From the NCBI GenBank assembly GCA_016219765.1, contig JACRKM010000015.1, positions 1 through 8,134 of the forward strand: a DNA stretch of 8,134 nt, written 5' to 3'. The stretch is from Candidatus Woesearchaeota archaeon. Its GTDB lineage: Archaea; Nanobdellota; Nanobdellia; Woesearchaeales; UBA11576. Both the position numbers and the translations under genes were made by a program. A model generated the notes under the pieces. It was not told the DNA's origin. It did not search any database and saw nothing but the letters and a program-made list of their open reading frames with translations. Each line of letters begins with the position of its first letter. Within the stretch, counting starts at the first letter, position 1. Below, piece after piece: positions 1 through 6,126 of this stretch.

Positions 1-306
1 ACTTCGTTGCATGCGAGCCCTGTTCCGATGCGTGAAGTGACTCCAGCAAAGAAGAAAGAAGCACCAAAGGAGCAGCGAGCTGCTGCTTCAACACTAGAAC
101 AGTTGACGAGTAGACTTGCGCCATCTGCTGTTGCACAACCACAAGAAGAAGCCGCTCCACAACAATCAGCGCAAGCGCCGGTGGCTCCGCCGGCTCAAAG
201 TACAAGTACTGGCTTGATTATTGCTGCATTGTTTGGGCTGCTCCTTATTGCCGAAGTAGCTCTTTATATCGGCCGTCATCGCAGACCAAGGAAGAAGCAT
301 AGTTAA
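1..306 (+). CDS. 3' end of a protein with a C-terminal membrane anchor (partial)
   Basis: The frame is open from the first base of the window and ends with TAA at 304-306, so this is most likely the last ~101 codons of a longer gene. A TTG at 7 could start it but has no convincing ribosome site. The visible part is a low-complexity, Lys/Glu- then Pro/Ala/Gln-rich linker. A single hydrophobic segment of about 20 residues follows (TGLIIAALFGLLLIAEVALY), then a basic tail (RHRRPRKKHS). By the positive-inside rule the tail lies in the cytoplasm and the linker outside. This is the usual architecture of surface proteins held by a C-terminal transmembrane helix, with the linker acting as a stalk. 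The domain that would define its function lies upstream of the window. The stop overlaps the stop of the convergent gene by four bases. Confidence 0.7.
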   Translation, partial: TSLHASPVPMREVTPAKKKEAPKEQRAAASTLEQLTSRLAPSAVAQPQEEAAPQQSAQAPVAPPAQSTSTGLIIAALFGLLLIAEVALYIGRHRRPRKKHS

Positions 307-839
307 CCTCTATTGATTTTGATGTATCCGTACAAAACAACACCATTAATGATGTTGTTTCGCAATTCTTTAGAGAGGGTATTAATATTTTGCTCTAATA
401 ATAGGTTAATTTTACGATTTAATTTTTTCTCGTATTTGACAAGATCCAATTTTGTTTCATTGGCTTCTACGAAGATGTCAACGTCGCTTTTCTCGGTAAA
501 GGTGGCTTTTGCTCCGCTACCAAACAGCACGATAGATGATGGTAAAACTTCTTTTTGGATATAATCAATTATTCTTGATTCTATAATTTTGAAGACAAGC
601 CAATTTCTCTTATAAAATTTGTATTTTTGGCTTTCAGTGTTGGCAAAATAGGTAGGGTAAAGAGTGGATTCTTTCTTTTTGATAAAGCTCAATTTTTCAA
701 GATCGGCAATGTATTTTAAGACAGTTGCATGGCTGAGCTTCAACTGGCGGGCGATTCCTCTTACTGAAAAGTCTTTGGTAGGAAATTCTATAAAGAGTTC
801 TAGTATTTTGTAGGTGTTGTTTTTGAAATGTATATCCAT
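303..839 (-). CDS. Winged-helix regulator fused to MNT-type nucleotidyltransferase domain
   Basis: 178 residues. Residues ~8-60 form a winged helix-turn-helix, with a recognition helix around LSHATVLKYIADLEKL. Residues ~100-150 carry the minimal nucleotidyltransferase signature: LFGSG at 105-109, then S-D-V-D at 118-121, which fits the GS-x10-DxD pattern of MNT-like domains. The third acidic residue expected on the next strand is not obvious; the matching stretch reads KINLLLEQ, with Asn where Asp is common. Nucleotide transfer is therefore uncertain and the domain may only bind. I chose ATG at 839 because AGGTGG lies five bases upstream; a GTG at 848 is also in frame. The gene is much richer in A+T than its neighbours, which hints at acquisition. 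An operator array lies directly upstream, so it probably represses itself. No HEPN partner gene is visible, so a toxin-antitoxin role is unsupported. Confidence 0.8.
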   Translation of the reverse strand: MDIHFKNNTYKILELFIEFPTKDFSVRGIARQLKLSHATVLKYIADLEKLSFIKKKESTLYPTYFANTESQKYKFYKRNWLVFKIIESRIIDYIQKEVLPSSIVLFGSGAKATFTEKSDVDIFVEANETKLDLVKYEKKLNRKINLLLEQNINTLSKELRNNIINGVVLYGYIKINRG

Positions 840-840
840 G

Positions 841-896
841 TTGACCACCTAGTCAATTATCTGACCAGTTGGTCAGGAAAATGACCAACAGGTATA
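841..896. promoter_or_regulatory. Three phased operator-like inverted repeats
   Basis: Three 16-mers start at 841, 861 and 881, exactly 20 bp apart: TTGACCACCTAGTCAA, CTGACCAGTTGGTCAG and ATGACCAACAGGTATA. The middle one is a perfect 7-bp inverted repeat with a 2-bp centre. The first is palindromic at its ends, and the third keeps only the left half-site TGACCA. The array lies between the TATA-like element (893-900) and the start codon (839) of the leftward winged-helix gene, and covers its expected transcription start. Site 1 also contains that gene's ribosome site. This is a likely autoregulatory operator for the adjacent wHTH protein; that assignment rests on position. Confidence 0.65.
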
Positions 897-908
897 AGTA
901 TCTTTCGT
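891..908 (-). promoter_or_regulatory. TATA/BRE-like promoter of the winged-helix gene
   Basis: On the minus strand the sequence reads ACGAAAGATACTTATACC: an A-rich BRE-like stretch followed by TACTTATA. A start about 25 bases downstream would fall near 870, inside operator 2, giving a leader of about 30 bases before ATG 839. This matches the usual archaeal promoter layout. Confidence 0.5.
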
Positions 909-981
909 TTTATTATGTAGTTACTTAGAGCGAAGCGATGCCGGCACGATTAGTCAGTAGGTTTTCAATAACGCCTTGCGT

Positions 982-1000
982 AAGAAAGTCTTTTATAGTT
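982..1000 (+). promoter_or_regulatory. TATA/BRE-like promoter of the prodomain-like gene
   Basis: AAGAAAGTC followed by TTTTATAGTT (991-1000) has the form of an archaeal BRE plus TATA box. The predicted start is near 1020, only a few bases before ATG 1026. The transcript would be leaderless or nearly so, which fits the lack of a ribosome site there. Confidence 0.5.
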
Positions 1001-1025
1001 ATAGCTGCAATCATCTGCGTTGCTC

Positions 1026-1304
1026 ATGAAACGGACCAATCTTGAAGGACAGATATCGCTGGCATTCAAGCCGGAAGCGCCAGAGTCTGTGGTGGAAGAG
1101 GCGCTTGCAAAGCTTACGCACGAAAAGGTTTTTCCTGGCTGGACGTTGGACCCTTCGCAGACGCGGGATGCGAACATCCTTGCTCGCGCTTACGTCGTAC
1201 GCGTCTCCCCTGGTACGGAAAACGCCGTCGTCGAGGCACTGAAACTGAAGTACGGCAACCATATCGAATACGTGGAGCAGGTCGCGGCGCGAAGGCGTTT
1301 ATGA
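1026..1304 (+). CDS. Small protein resembling a free-standing subtilase prodomain / I9 inhibitor
   Basis: 92 residues with no signal peptide or membrane segment. The C-terminal half (about 54-92) reads YVVRVSPGTENAVVEALK, then IEYVEQVAARRRL. This pattern of strand, helix and a strand ending in I/V-E-Y-V-E is typical of prodomains of S8 subtilisin-like proteases and of related I9-type inhibitors, where the C-terminal tail lies across the protease active site. The N-terminal half (LEGQISLAFKPEAPESVVEEALAKL) could be a first half of similar strand-helix form. No protease gene follows; the next gene is convergent. It may be a chaperone or inhibitor acting on a protease encoded elsewhere. The start at ATG 1026 is supported by a TATA-like element placed for a nearly leaderless message; an in-frame TTG at 1020 is less likely. 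The family call rests on pattern resemblance only. Confidence 0.6.
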   Translation: MKRTNLEGQISLAFKPEAPESVVEEALAKLTHEKVFPGWTLDPSQTRDANILARAYVVRVSPGTENAVVEALKLKYGNHIEYVEQVAARRRL

Positions 1305-1323
1305 AAACGACATTCTCTAATAA

Positions 1324-2328
1324 TTACTTCGCTTCATTCTGGTTTTTTGCACCTGCCTTTTCATGGTGCTTCTCAAGCGGCAAGTAGTTGATCTCTTCTT
1401 CAGAGTATGTCATGCAGGCAGTGTAGTCTTTGAGCGTGTCTGAGAATTCATAGCGGACTTTGTTCATGAACTCGTTGAGGTGCTCATTGTTCCGCACGTC
1501 TATCTCGAACTCAATGTCGGCTGGACCGACGGCTTCGGTGATGTAAATAACATTTGGTTCGCAGCGCAGAAACTCAACAAGCCGGCGGAAGCCGTCTTTG
1601 TTCATGTTTGATAGGACGAGCAGCACTTTGTAGCGTTGAAATCCCATCTTGCGGATATCGATTCCTGCACGCACGCCTTGCAGGATTCCTTTCTTCATGA
1701 GTTCGCGGATGCGGTACTTGATCGTGTTGGGCGTGACTGAGAGCTGCTGTGCAATATCGATCGTCGACATGCGTCCATCCTCAGAAAGCATTCCTAAGAT
1801 TTTTGTATCGACATCGTCATAGTCTTCAAGTTCAGTCGTCCCGCCGAGGATCAGCGATGAGTAATCATTGGTATCGAAAAGGTAATTGTGCTTGAAGTGG
1901 TAAATGCTTGTCGCAATGCTCACTTGCTTGCTTTGGAAGAACTGGCTATACTTAAAGCAGATCTCTTCAGTGACGTCGCGGAACTCGTTAATGTGTTTAG
2001 CCCAGATGATAAACACGATGTCCCAGGGGCCTTGTGTGCGGATGATCCACCCGATGCTCTTATGTTTTTTTGCCCACTCGATGATCTCTTGTTCTTTTTT
2101 TGGATCAACGTTCTGGAACCTGATGAAGAGCCTGCAGAACATGAATCCGAGCTTTGCGATGTTGATGACCGAATAATAATTCGTAATAATTCCCAGTTTT
2201 TCAAGTCGTTTGATGCGGTAATTCACGACTTCTTTTGAGAGCCCGACCTTCTTTGCAATCTTGGTGTTAGACTGCCGTGCATTAAAATCCAGTTCAAAGA
2301 GAATTTTCTTATCTTTGACGTCAAGCAT
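1324..2328 (-). CDS. Double-length Lrp/AsnC-family transcriptional regulator
   Basis: 334 residues, about twice the length of a standard Lrp/AsnC protein, and built as two copies in tandem. The first helix-turn-helix spans residues ~2-62 (DKKILFELDFNARQSNTKIA, then VVNYRIKRLEKLGII). It is followed by a ligand-sensing RAM/αβ-sandwich-like domain (~63-145) with the G-P-W-D-I core at 100-104. The second helix-turn-helix spans ~170-230 (DTKILGMLSEDGRMSTIDIA, NTIKYRIRELMKKGIL). The second RAM-like domain (~231-312) has the matching G-P-A-D-I at 268-272. The C-terminal ~20 residues are charged. Such proteins act on DNA as transcription factors, often tuned by amino acids or other small molecules; the ligand here is unknown. 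The ATG start is preceded by GGGGGATC four bases upstream. A palindrome in its promoter suggests self-control. It converges with the prodomain-like gene with 19 bases between stops. Confidence 0.88.
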   Translation of the reverse strand: MLDVKDKKILFELDFNARQSNTKIAKKVGLSKEVVNYRIKRLEKLGIITNYYSVINIAKLGFMFCRLFIRFQNVDPKKEQEIIEWAKKHKSIGWIIRTQGPWDIVFIIWAKHINEFRDVTEEICFKYSQFFQSKQVSIATSIYHFKHNYLFDTNDYSSLILGGTTELEDYDDVDTKILGMLSEDGRMSTIDIAQQLSVTPNTIKYRIRELMKKGILQGVRAGIDIRKMGFQRYKVLLVLSNMNKDGFRRLVEFLRCEPNVIYITEAVGPADIEFEIDVRNNEHLNEFMNKVRYEFSDTLKDYTACMTYSEEEINYLPLEKHHEKAGAKNQNEAK

Positions 2329-2361
2329 GTGCGATCCCCCGATTTAGCTAGACTCAAGTAG

Positions 2362-2375
2362 ATTATACGTATAAT
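2362..2375. promoter_or_regulatory. 14-bp perfect palindrome, probable Lrp operator
   Basis: ATTATACGTATAAT is identical to its own reverse complement. It lies about 15-30 bases downstream of the TATA-like element of the leftward Lrp gene, where transcription should start. That is the classic place for repression by archaeal Lrp-type autoregulators. It contains TATA-like sequence on both strands, so it could instead be a second promoter element. Confidence 0.5.
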
Positions 2376-2383
2376 GGTGGCTT

Positions 2384-2400
2384 AACTATAAATATTTTGA
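2384..2400 (-). promoter_or_regulatory. TATA-like promoter element of the tandem Lrp gene
   Basis: On the minus strand the sequence reads TCAAAATATTTATAGTT, an A-rich BRE-like stretch followed by ATATTTATAG. Transcription would start near 2365, with a leader of about 36 bases before ATG 2328. Confidence 0.5.
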
Positions 2401-2621
2401 TTTTTGAGAAACAATTTCATAAGAAATTTTATAATTTTTTTAGCCCCAAAGAACGGTATAAGGGCTTTAGGGGAGGATTTTTAAGAGTTTTTATAGCAAA
2501 AAAGAGGAACATCGTGGGTAAGATTTGTGCGGACGACTGGCGGTGGCTACTGGCAGTGGCTACAGACGGTTTGCTAAAATAAATGCCACAGTTTTTCGAT
2601 TTTTGTCTTAATTTTTTCATC
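2401..2621 (+). other. AT-rich intergenic region with promoter-like, hairpin, repeat and T-tract signals
   Basis: No gene is supported between the tandem Lrp promoter and the next regulator. Visible signals, left to right: a TATA-like AATTTTATAATTTTT at 2425-2438; an imperfect hairpin with arms CCCCAAAG (2444-2451) and CTTTAGGGG (2465-2473, one bulged A); a second TATA-like TTTTTATAG at 2488-2496; a more GC-rich block at about 2515-2570 with a tandem duplication; and three T runs at 2592-2596, 2600-2604 and 2612-2617. In archaea T tracts often end transcripts, so a small RNA starting near 2456 or 2518 and ending near 2617 is possible. Equally, this may only be the leader and promoter of the downstream regulator. 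Confidence 0.35.
2536..2561. repeat. 13-bp tandem duplication
   Basis: ACTGGCGGTGGCT (2536-2548) is followed immediately by ACTGGCAGTGGCT (2549-2561), differing at one base. It lies in the GC-richer block of an otherwise AT-rich intergenic region. Confidence 0.7.
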
Positions 2622-2821
2622 TGAGCGTGGTTGCCTTTCGTATCGTTGCATCTATGAGAGCGGTGCGGCGAAATGTTGATAATATTGTCAATAGATTAAC
2701 GAAAGATGAAGAAAGAAAGGCCGTGTCGACGCTAATGGCGTTACGTGGCCAGTGTTTGGCAACCAAGTGGTGGTTGCTTATCAAAGAGTTGCGAAGATTA
2801 TCGCATCGGAAGGATCCACCA

Positions 2822-3340
2822 ATGGCAAAAGAGAAGAAGACCATTTCGCGCCTGCAGAGGCGGGTTCAGCAAAAAAGGCTGCAGCGTCGTGACCTGCTTA
2901 TCATATCTCAGCTGCGTCAGAACGCCCGCATGCCTTTGACGACTATATCGAAGAGAACTTCTGTGCCTGTGACGACCATTCACGGGCTGTTGCGCCAATA
3001 TGAGCAGCACATAATCAAGAAGCACGTGACAATTCTGGATTTCAAGAAATTAGGTTTTGAAGTGTCCCGCAGCGTCGTGATCAAGGCTGATGAGTCTGAG
3101 AAGGAAAAGCTCAAGGGGCGTTTGCTTGAAAGCAAGCTGGTCAATTCAGCATACGCGCTTGATGGCCCTGCGAATTTTCTAGTGGAAATCATTGCAAAGA
3201 GCAAACCCGAGGTGGACGAGTTTATGCAAAGCCTGCAAGAACAGTTCACGATCTTTGACTTGTTGTCATTCGAGATCGTGGACGACTTAAAGCGCGAGGA
3301 AGTCTATTCAGACGTCTTGTTGCGGGAATTTCACGATTGA
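2822..3340 (+). CDS. Lrp/AsnC-family transcriptional regulator
   Basis: 172 residues from ATG 2822, the standard single-unit length. The helix-turn-helix spans residues ~22-80 (DLLIISQLRQNARMPLTTIS, then TTIHGLLRQYEQHIIKKH, ending in the typical DFKKLGFE). It is followed by a RAM-like effector and oligomerisation domain (~85-160) with the G-P-A-N-F core where G-x-x-D is usual. The N-terminus is unusually basic (KEKKTISRLQRRVQQKRLQRR) and could add DNA contacts. GGAAGG lies eight bases before this start. The frame stays open upstream to 2612, with a GTG at 2627 and an ATG at 2654, so a 56-65-residue extension is possible. It lies directly upstream of the AAA/proteasome-like genes in the same direction, with a 221-base gap, and is a plausible local regulator of them; that link is positional only. 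Confidence 0.8.
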   Translation: MAKEKKTISRLQRRVQQKRLQRRDLLIISQLRQNARMPLTTISKRTSVPVTTIHGLLRQYEQHIIKKHVTILDFKKLGFEVSRSVVIKADESEKEKLKGRLLESKLVNSAYALDGPANFLVEIIAKSKPEVDEFMQSLQEQFTIFDLLSFEIVDDLKREEVYSDVLLREFHD

Positions 3341-3406
3341 GTGCGTGCTGCGCGCGGATAGCTATAATCTTGCGTGCCAGCGCTATATCGGTTTGAGTTG
3401 TCGCAT

Positions 3407-3430
3407 ATACAGGACCAATACAGGACCAAT
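3407..3430. repeat. 11-bp tandem repeat upstream of the AAA gene
   Basis: ATACAGGACCA occurs twice in direct tandem (3407-3417 and 3418-3428), followed by the first two bases of a third copy. The 11-bp period is about one helical turn, so both copies face the same side of the DNA, as a regulator's binding sites might. It lies between the second Lrp gene and the AAA gene. Confidence 0.55.
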
Positions 3431-3529
3431 GAGTGCGCCATGTTGACAAATCCGTCAATGCGCGTCATTTCTCTGTGGTTGCGGCTGGTGCAGCGGCATT
3501 TGCGTGCATAATTGGCATGTACGACAGCG

Positions 3530-3551
3530 GTTTTTGATAGCAGTTTTTGAT
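3530..3551 (+). repeat. Direct repeat GTTTTTGAT just before the AAA ribosome site
   Basis: GTTTTTGAT occurs at 3530-3538 and again at 3543-3551, 13 bp apart, immediately before the GGTGG ribosome site of the AAA gene. A weak TATA-like GCATAATT at 3506-3513 would place transcription start near 3535, putting the repeats in the leader. Significance is unclear. Confidence 0.35.
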
Positions 3552-3561
3552 TTGGTGGATC

Positions 3562-5982
3562 ATGATGAAAGGACACTGCAGGGGAGTAGCAAGCACTGCT
3601 GCACACAAGGCCATAAAACGTGAAGTGCGCGCCTGCTCATCCACAGGTCTGGAGTTCTCAAATGACGATTTGCGCCCGATCCTTGGCATGATTAGCATAC
3701 AAGCTGAAAAGTTTCAGGATCTTGAGGAGCGCCTCCAGGAGCGCCATGATTTCTTTGAAGAAATCGTCGAGTCTCACGATTTGATATCCTTGCATCAGGA
3801 GCAGAATGACGAGAATCCATTGCTCAGCTGGCTTCTGGGAAAGGATAATGAGAATGACGATGATGATAATGACGATGACGCAAGCAGTGCACCCACGGTC
3901 GCTAATCCCGTCGGTCTCTACTTTAAAGTTGCCGACAGACTCTACCACGCATATGAAGAATTATTGGGGCTTGACTTCGGGGAGGTAGAAGGTAAATACA
4001 CTGAAGAATATCTGGAGATGCATCCGGAAGCGGCCTCTGATGATGGATTCCATCTTTTTGAAGATGGCCTTGCGAATAAGCGGACGCTCAAGGTCTTGCG
4101 TAAGTATGAGCAATTTCGCGCGCACGAAGAGTATGGCGCGCAGCCGCTTAAGGACCGCCAGCAGAACGCGATTGCGGAGCTGGAGGCGATCCATGCAGAG
4201 GCGATGAGATATCTCAATTTCGTGGAGCGCGTGGAGAGCTTTTTTGACAAAGCTTCAGATCTTGCATCCGCAGTATACCAGCTCGCATCAGTAGAATTCT
4301 CGACGATGCAGGACTATCACGCGTACGGGAACAAGATAATGAAAACGCCTTCGCTGACCGCGCTTGCCTCTGCATTGTTTGCCAGGATGGATGGTGTTGA
4401 AGAGATCAAGGCAGGGCTCGAGCCCGATGAGATAAGCGAGCACGTGCACAATAATGCAGCAAGGCTGCTGTGCGCGCTTGTCGACAAGAACGTATACCCG
4501 AAGGTCGTCGACGAGAACAAAATTGTAAAGTTTGCAGTTAGTGAGGTCAGGCGAATGCATGGATTATTGTTAGATTTACTGCCGCTCACAGTGGAGTTCA
4601 AGCAGCAGTACTGGCGGTATGTTAAAGAGTCAGTGTATCATGAAAGCGATGAAGCTGCAGTCGGAAATCCCGAGGATACGTTGCGCAAGCTTGAAGAGAT
4701 CGACTTTGGTAAGATTAAGTACAAGCCTTCCAAGCACCGCAAGAGTCGCGTTGAAGAACGCACAGAACACGCAAACAACGAGGCATATGAACTTGTAATC
4801 GCTGAGCTTGACAAGCTCTCGAAAGTATCAGGAGAAAAGCGCCGGTTTCATGCGGCAAAGGAAACTGTCAAGAAGATCATTGCGGAACGCAGCATGTTTG
4901 AAAAGAACATCGCGTCCCTTTCAAATTATTACCGGTGTGCTGAAGGTGAACACGAGCAGATCACGCTGGTGCCTGCCGACCCTCCGCACGGCGTGGGCCC
5001 TGAAAGCATTCGCGGCTTGAATTTTGATGCAGTGCGCAAAGCCTACACTATGCTCAATTCACAGCAGTGTTATCAAGCTGTCGCAAAGCTGATGAGCTCC
5101 ACTGGAAGAATCAGCGAGAACTTCCTCTTGCTCGGTCCGCCTGGCTGCGGAAAGACTGAGCTTGTGCGTGCACTCGGTTCGGATTCCTCGTCGATCTTCG
5201 TTGAACTGCGCGGCAGTAACCTGCAGTCTATGTGGTTGGGCCAGACTGAGAAGAACCCGCTGCGGGTCTTCAACCAGGCAGAGGAGCTCTCAAAACAGCA
5301 CAAGAAGCGCGTGAATGTGTTCATCGACGAGGCTGAAGCTGTGCTCGCGCCGCCTCCCGGATACAACGAAGGCTCAAACAAGCGTGTGCTTTCAGAGCTC
5401 AACGCGATCCTGGATGGCACATCCGTGTTTGAGGGCGTGAACTTGATCGTCGCACTTAACTCACTTGATAATGTCGTGCTCTCAAACATGCGCCGCTTCC
5501 AGATGTATGTTGTCGGCAAACTGAGCCAGGAGGACCGCTCAGAACTCTTGCGGGATTTCGTTAATAGAGGCCTCATGGAAGGCAAAGATCTTACGCCCGA
5601 CAAGTATCGTTCACTTGCAGGGCATCTGCAGGGAGCGACAGGCGCGATCGTCCGCCGCCCAGTTGACCTGATCACGCAGCACTTTTGGGCCAAGCTGGTG
5701 CGCTCAAAACAAGAGGATATTGCAGATGTTAACAGCGAGCTCGTCGATGATCAGGGACAGTATGACGTATCCCGCGCGACGAGCCATCAACGCCAGATGG
5801 TTAAGGACATGCTTAAGAAGAATGGTTACGTCGTAACCTACAGTCTTTTGCAGTCAGCGATCAATCGGGTAGTTACGAATCCTGGCGTGCAGGAGCAGAT
5901 TCGTTTTGCGCAAGATTTTTATGAGCGCGCAGAGCGCGAGACTCGCCAACTGCAGATGAGCGGCCTTGAGGTGCAGCTATGA
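3562..5982 (+). CDS. AAA+ ATPase with long novel N-terminal region, probable unfoldase of a proteasome-like system
   Basis: 806 residues. The C-terminal third is a single AAA module: Walker A GPPGCGKT (525-532); an aromatic pore loop SMWLGQTEKN with Trp at 558, like the MWxGxxE loop of Cdc48/FtsH-class unfoldases; Walker B VNVFIDEAEA with Asp589-Glu590; a sensor-1 Asn at 633; and a candidate arginine finger MRRF at 643-646. A small domain around GATGAIVRRPVDLI follows. The first ~500 residues match no domain I recognise. They look mainly helical and charged, with an acidic run of Asp/Asn/Glu at 95-106 and possible coiled coils, and no membrane segment. The protein ends LEVQL, not the HbYX tail used by PAN to open 20S particles. 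GGTGG lies four bases before ATG 3562; ATG 3565 is equally possible. The two proteasome-fold genes follow on the same strand, suggesting it feeds unfolded substrate to them. Confidence 0.88.
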   Translation: MMKGHCRGVASTAAHKAIKREVRACSSTGLEFSNDDLRPILGMISIQAEKFQDLEERLQERHDFFEEIVESHDLISLHQEQNDENPLLSWLLGKDNENDDDDNDDDASSAPTVANPVGLYFKVADRLYHAYEELLGLDFGEVEGKYTEEYLEMHPEAASDDGFHLFEDGLANKRTLKVLRKYEQFRAHEEYGAQPLKDRQQNAIAELEAIHAEAMRYLNFVERVESFFDKASDLASAVYQLASVEFSTMQDYHAYGNKIMKTPSLTALASALFARMDGVEEIKAGLEPDEISEHVHNNAARLLCALVDKNVYPKVVDENKIVKFAVSEVRRMHGLLLDLLPLTVEFKQQYWRYVKESVYHESDEAAVGNPEDTLRKLEEIDFGKIKYKPSKHRKSRVEERTEHANNEAYELVIAELDKLSKVSGEKRRFHAAKETVKKIIAERSMFEKNIASLSNYYRCAEGEHEQITLVPADPPHGVGPESIRGLNFDAVRKAYTMLNSQQCYQAVAKLMSSTGRISENFLLLGPPGCGKTELVRALGSDSSSIFVELRGSNLQSMWLGQTEKNPLRVFNQAEELSKQHKKRVNVFIDEAEAVLAPPPGYNEGSNKRVLSELNAILDGTSVFEGVNLIVALNSLDNVVLSNMRRFQMYVVGKLSQEDRSELLRDFVNRGLMEGKDLTPDKYRSLAGHLQGATGAIVRRPVDLITQHFWAKLVRSKQEDIADVNSELVDDQGQYDVSRATSHQRQMVKDMLKKNGYVVTYSLLQSAINRVVTNPGVQEQIRFAQDFYERAERETRQLQMSGLEVQL

Positions 5983-6072
5983 CGGCCTGGTGTTCGCAGG
6001 CGGGCAGTGCCGCAAGGCTGATCGGTGGGGTGTGAGGGCATGGGATCGTCGGCAAGATTAATCGTCCAGGAG

Positions 6073-6080
6073 TATAAAAG
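6073..6080 (+). promoter_or_regulatory. TATA-like element between the AAA and beta-type genes
   Basis: TATAAAAG lies in the 144-base gap after the AAA stop. Transcription would start near 6101-6103, giving a leader of about 25 bases before ATG 6127. It suggests the peptidase pair can be transcribed apart from the ATPase, and it favours the 6127 start over upstream in-frame starts. No clear BRE precedes it. Confidence 0.4.
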
Positions 6081-6126
6081 CCGGATTACTGACAAGCAGT
6101 TCGCGACTCGACGTCAGGAAGATACT

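Noticed and set aside
1011..1262. Minus-strand open frames opposite the prodomain-like gene
   Set aside because: The plus-strand frame has the promoter and a recognisable protein pattern; the opposite frames are Arg/Ser/Cys-rich and unlike any protein.
1888..2238. Plus-strand open frame of 116 codons inside the tandem Lrp gene
   Set aside because: It is antisense to the clearly recognisable first RAM-like and helix-turn-helix coding region, and has an odd Asp/Phe-rich composition.
3844..3882. GAT/GAC-rich run as a possible microsatellite
   Set aside because: It is in frame and encodes the acidic Asp/Asn run of the AAA protein; the codons vary, so it is coding low complexity and not an independent repeat.
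5073..5693. 206-codon open frame on the minus strand inside the AAA gene
   Set aside because: It lies wholly opposite the Walker A, pore-loop and Walker B coding region, is Ser/Arg/Pro-rich without any domain, and is a typical antisense shadow of a GC-richer gene.
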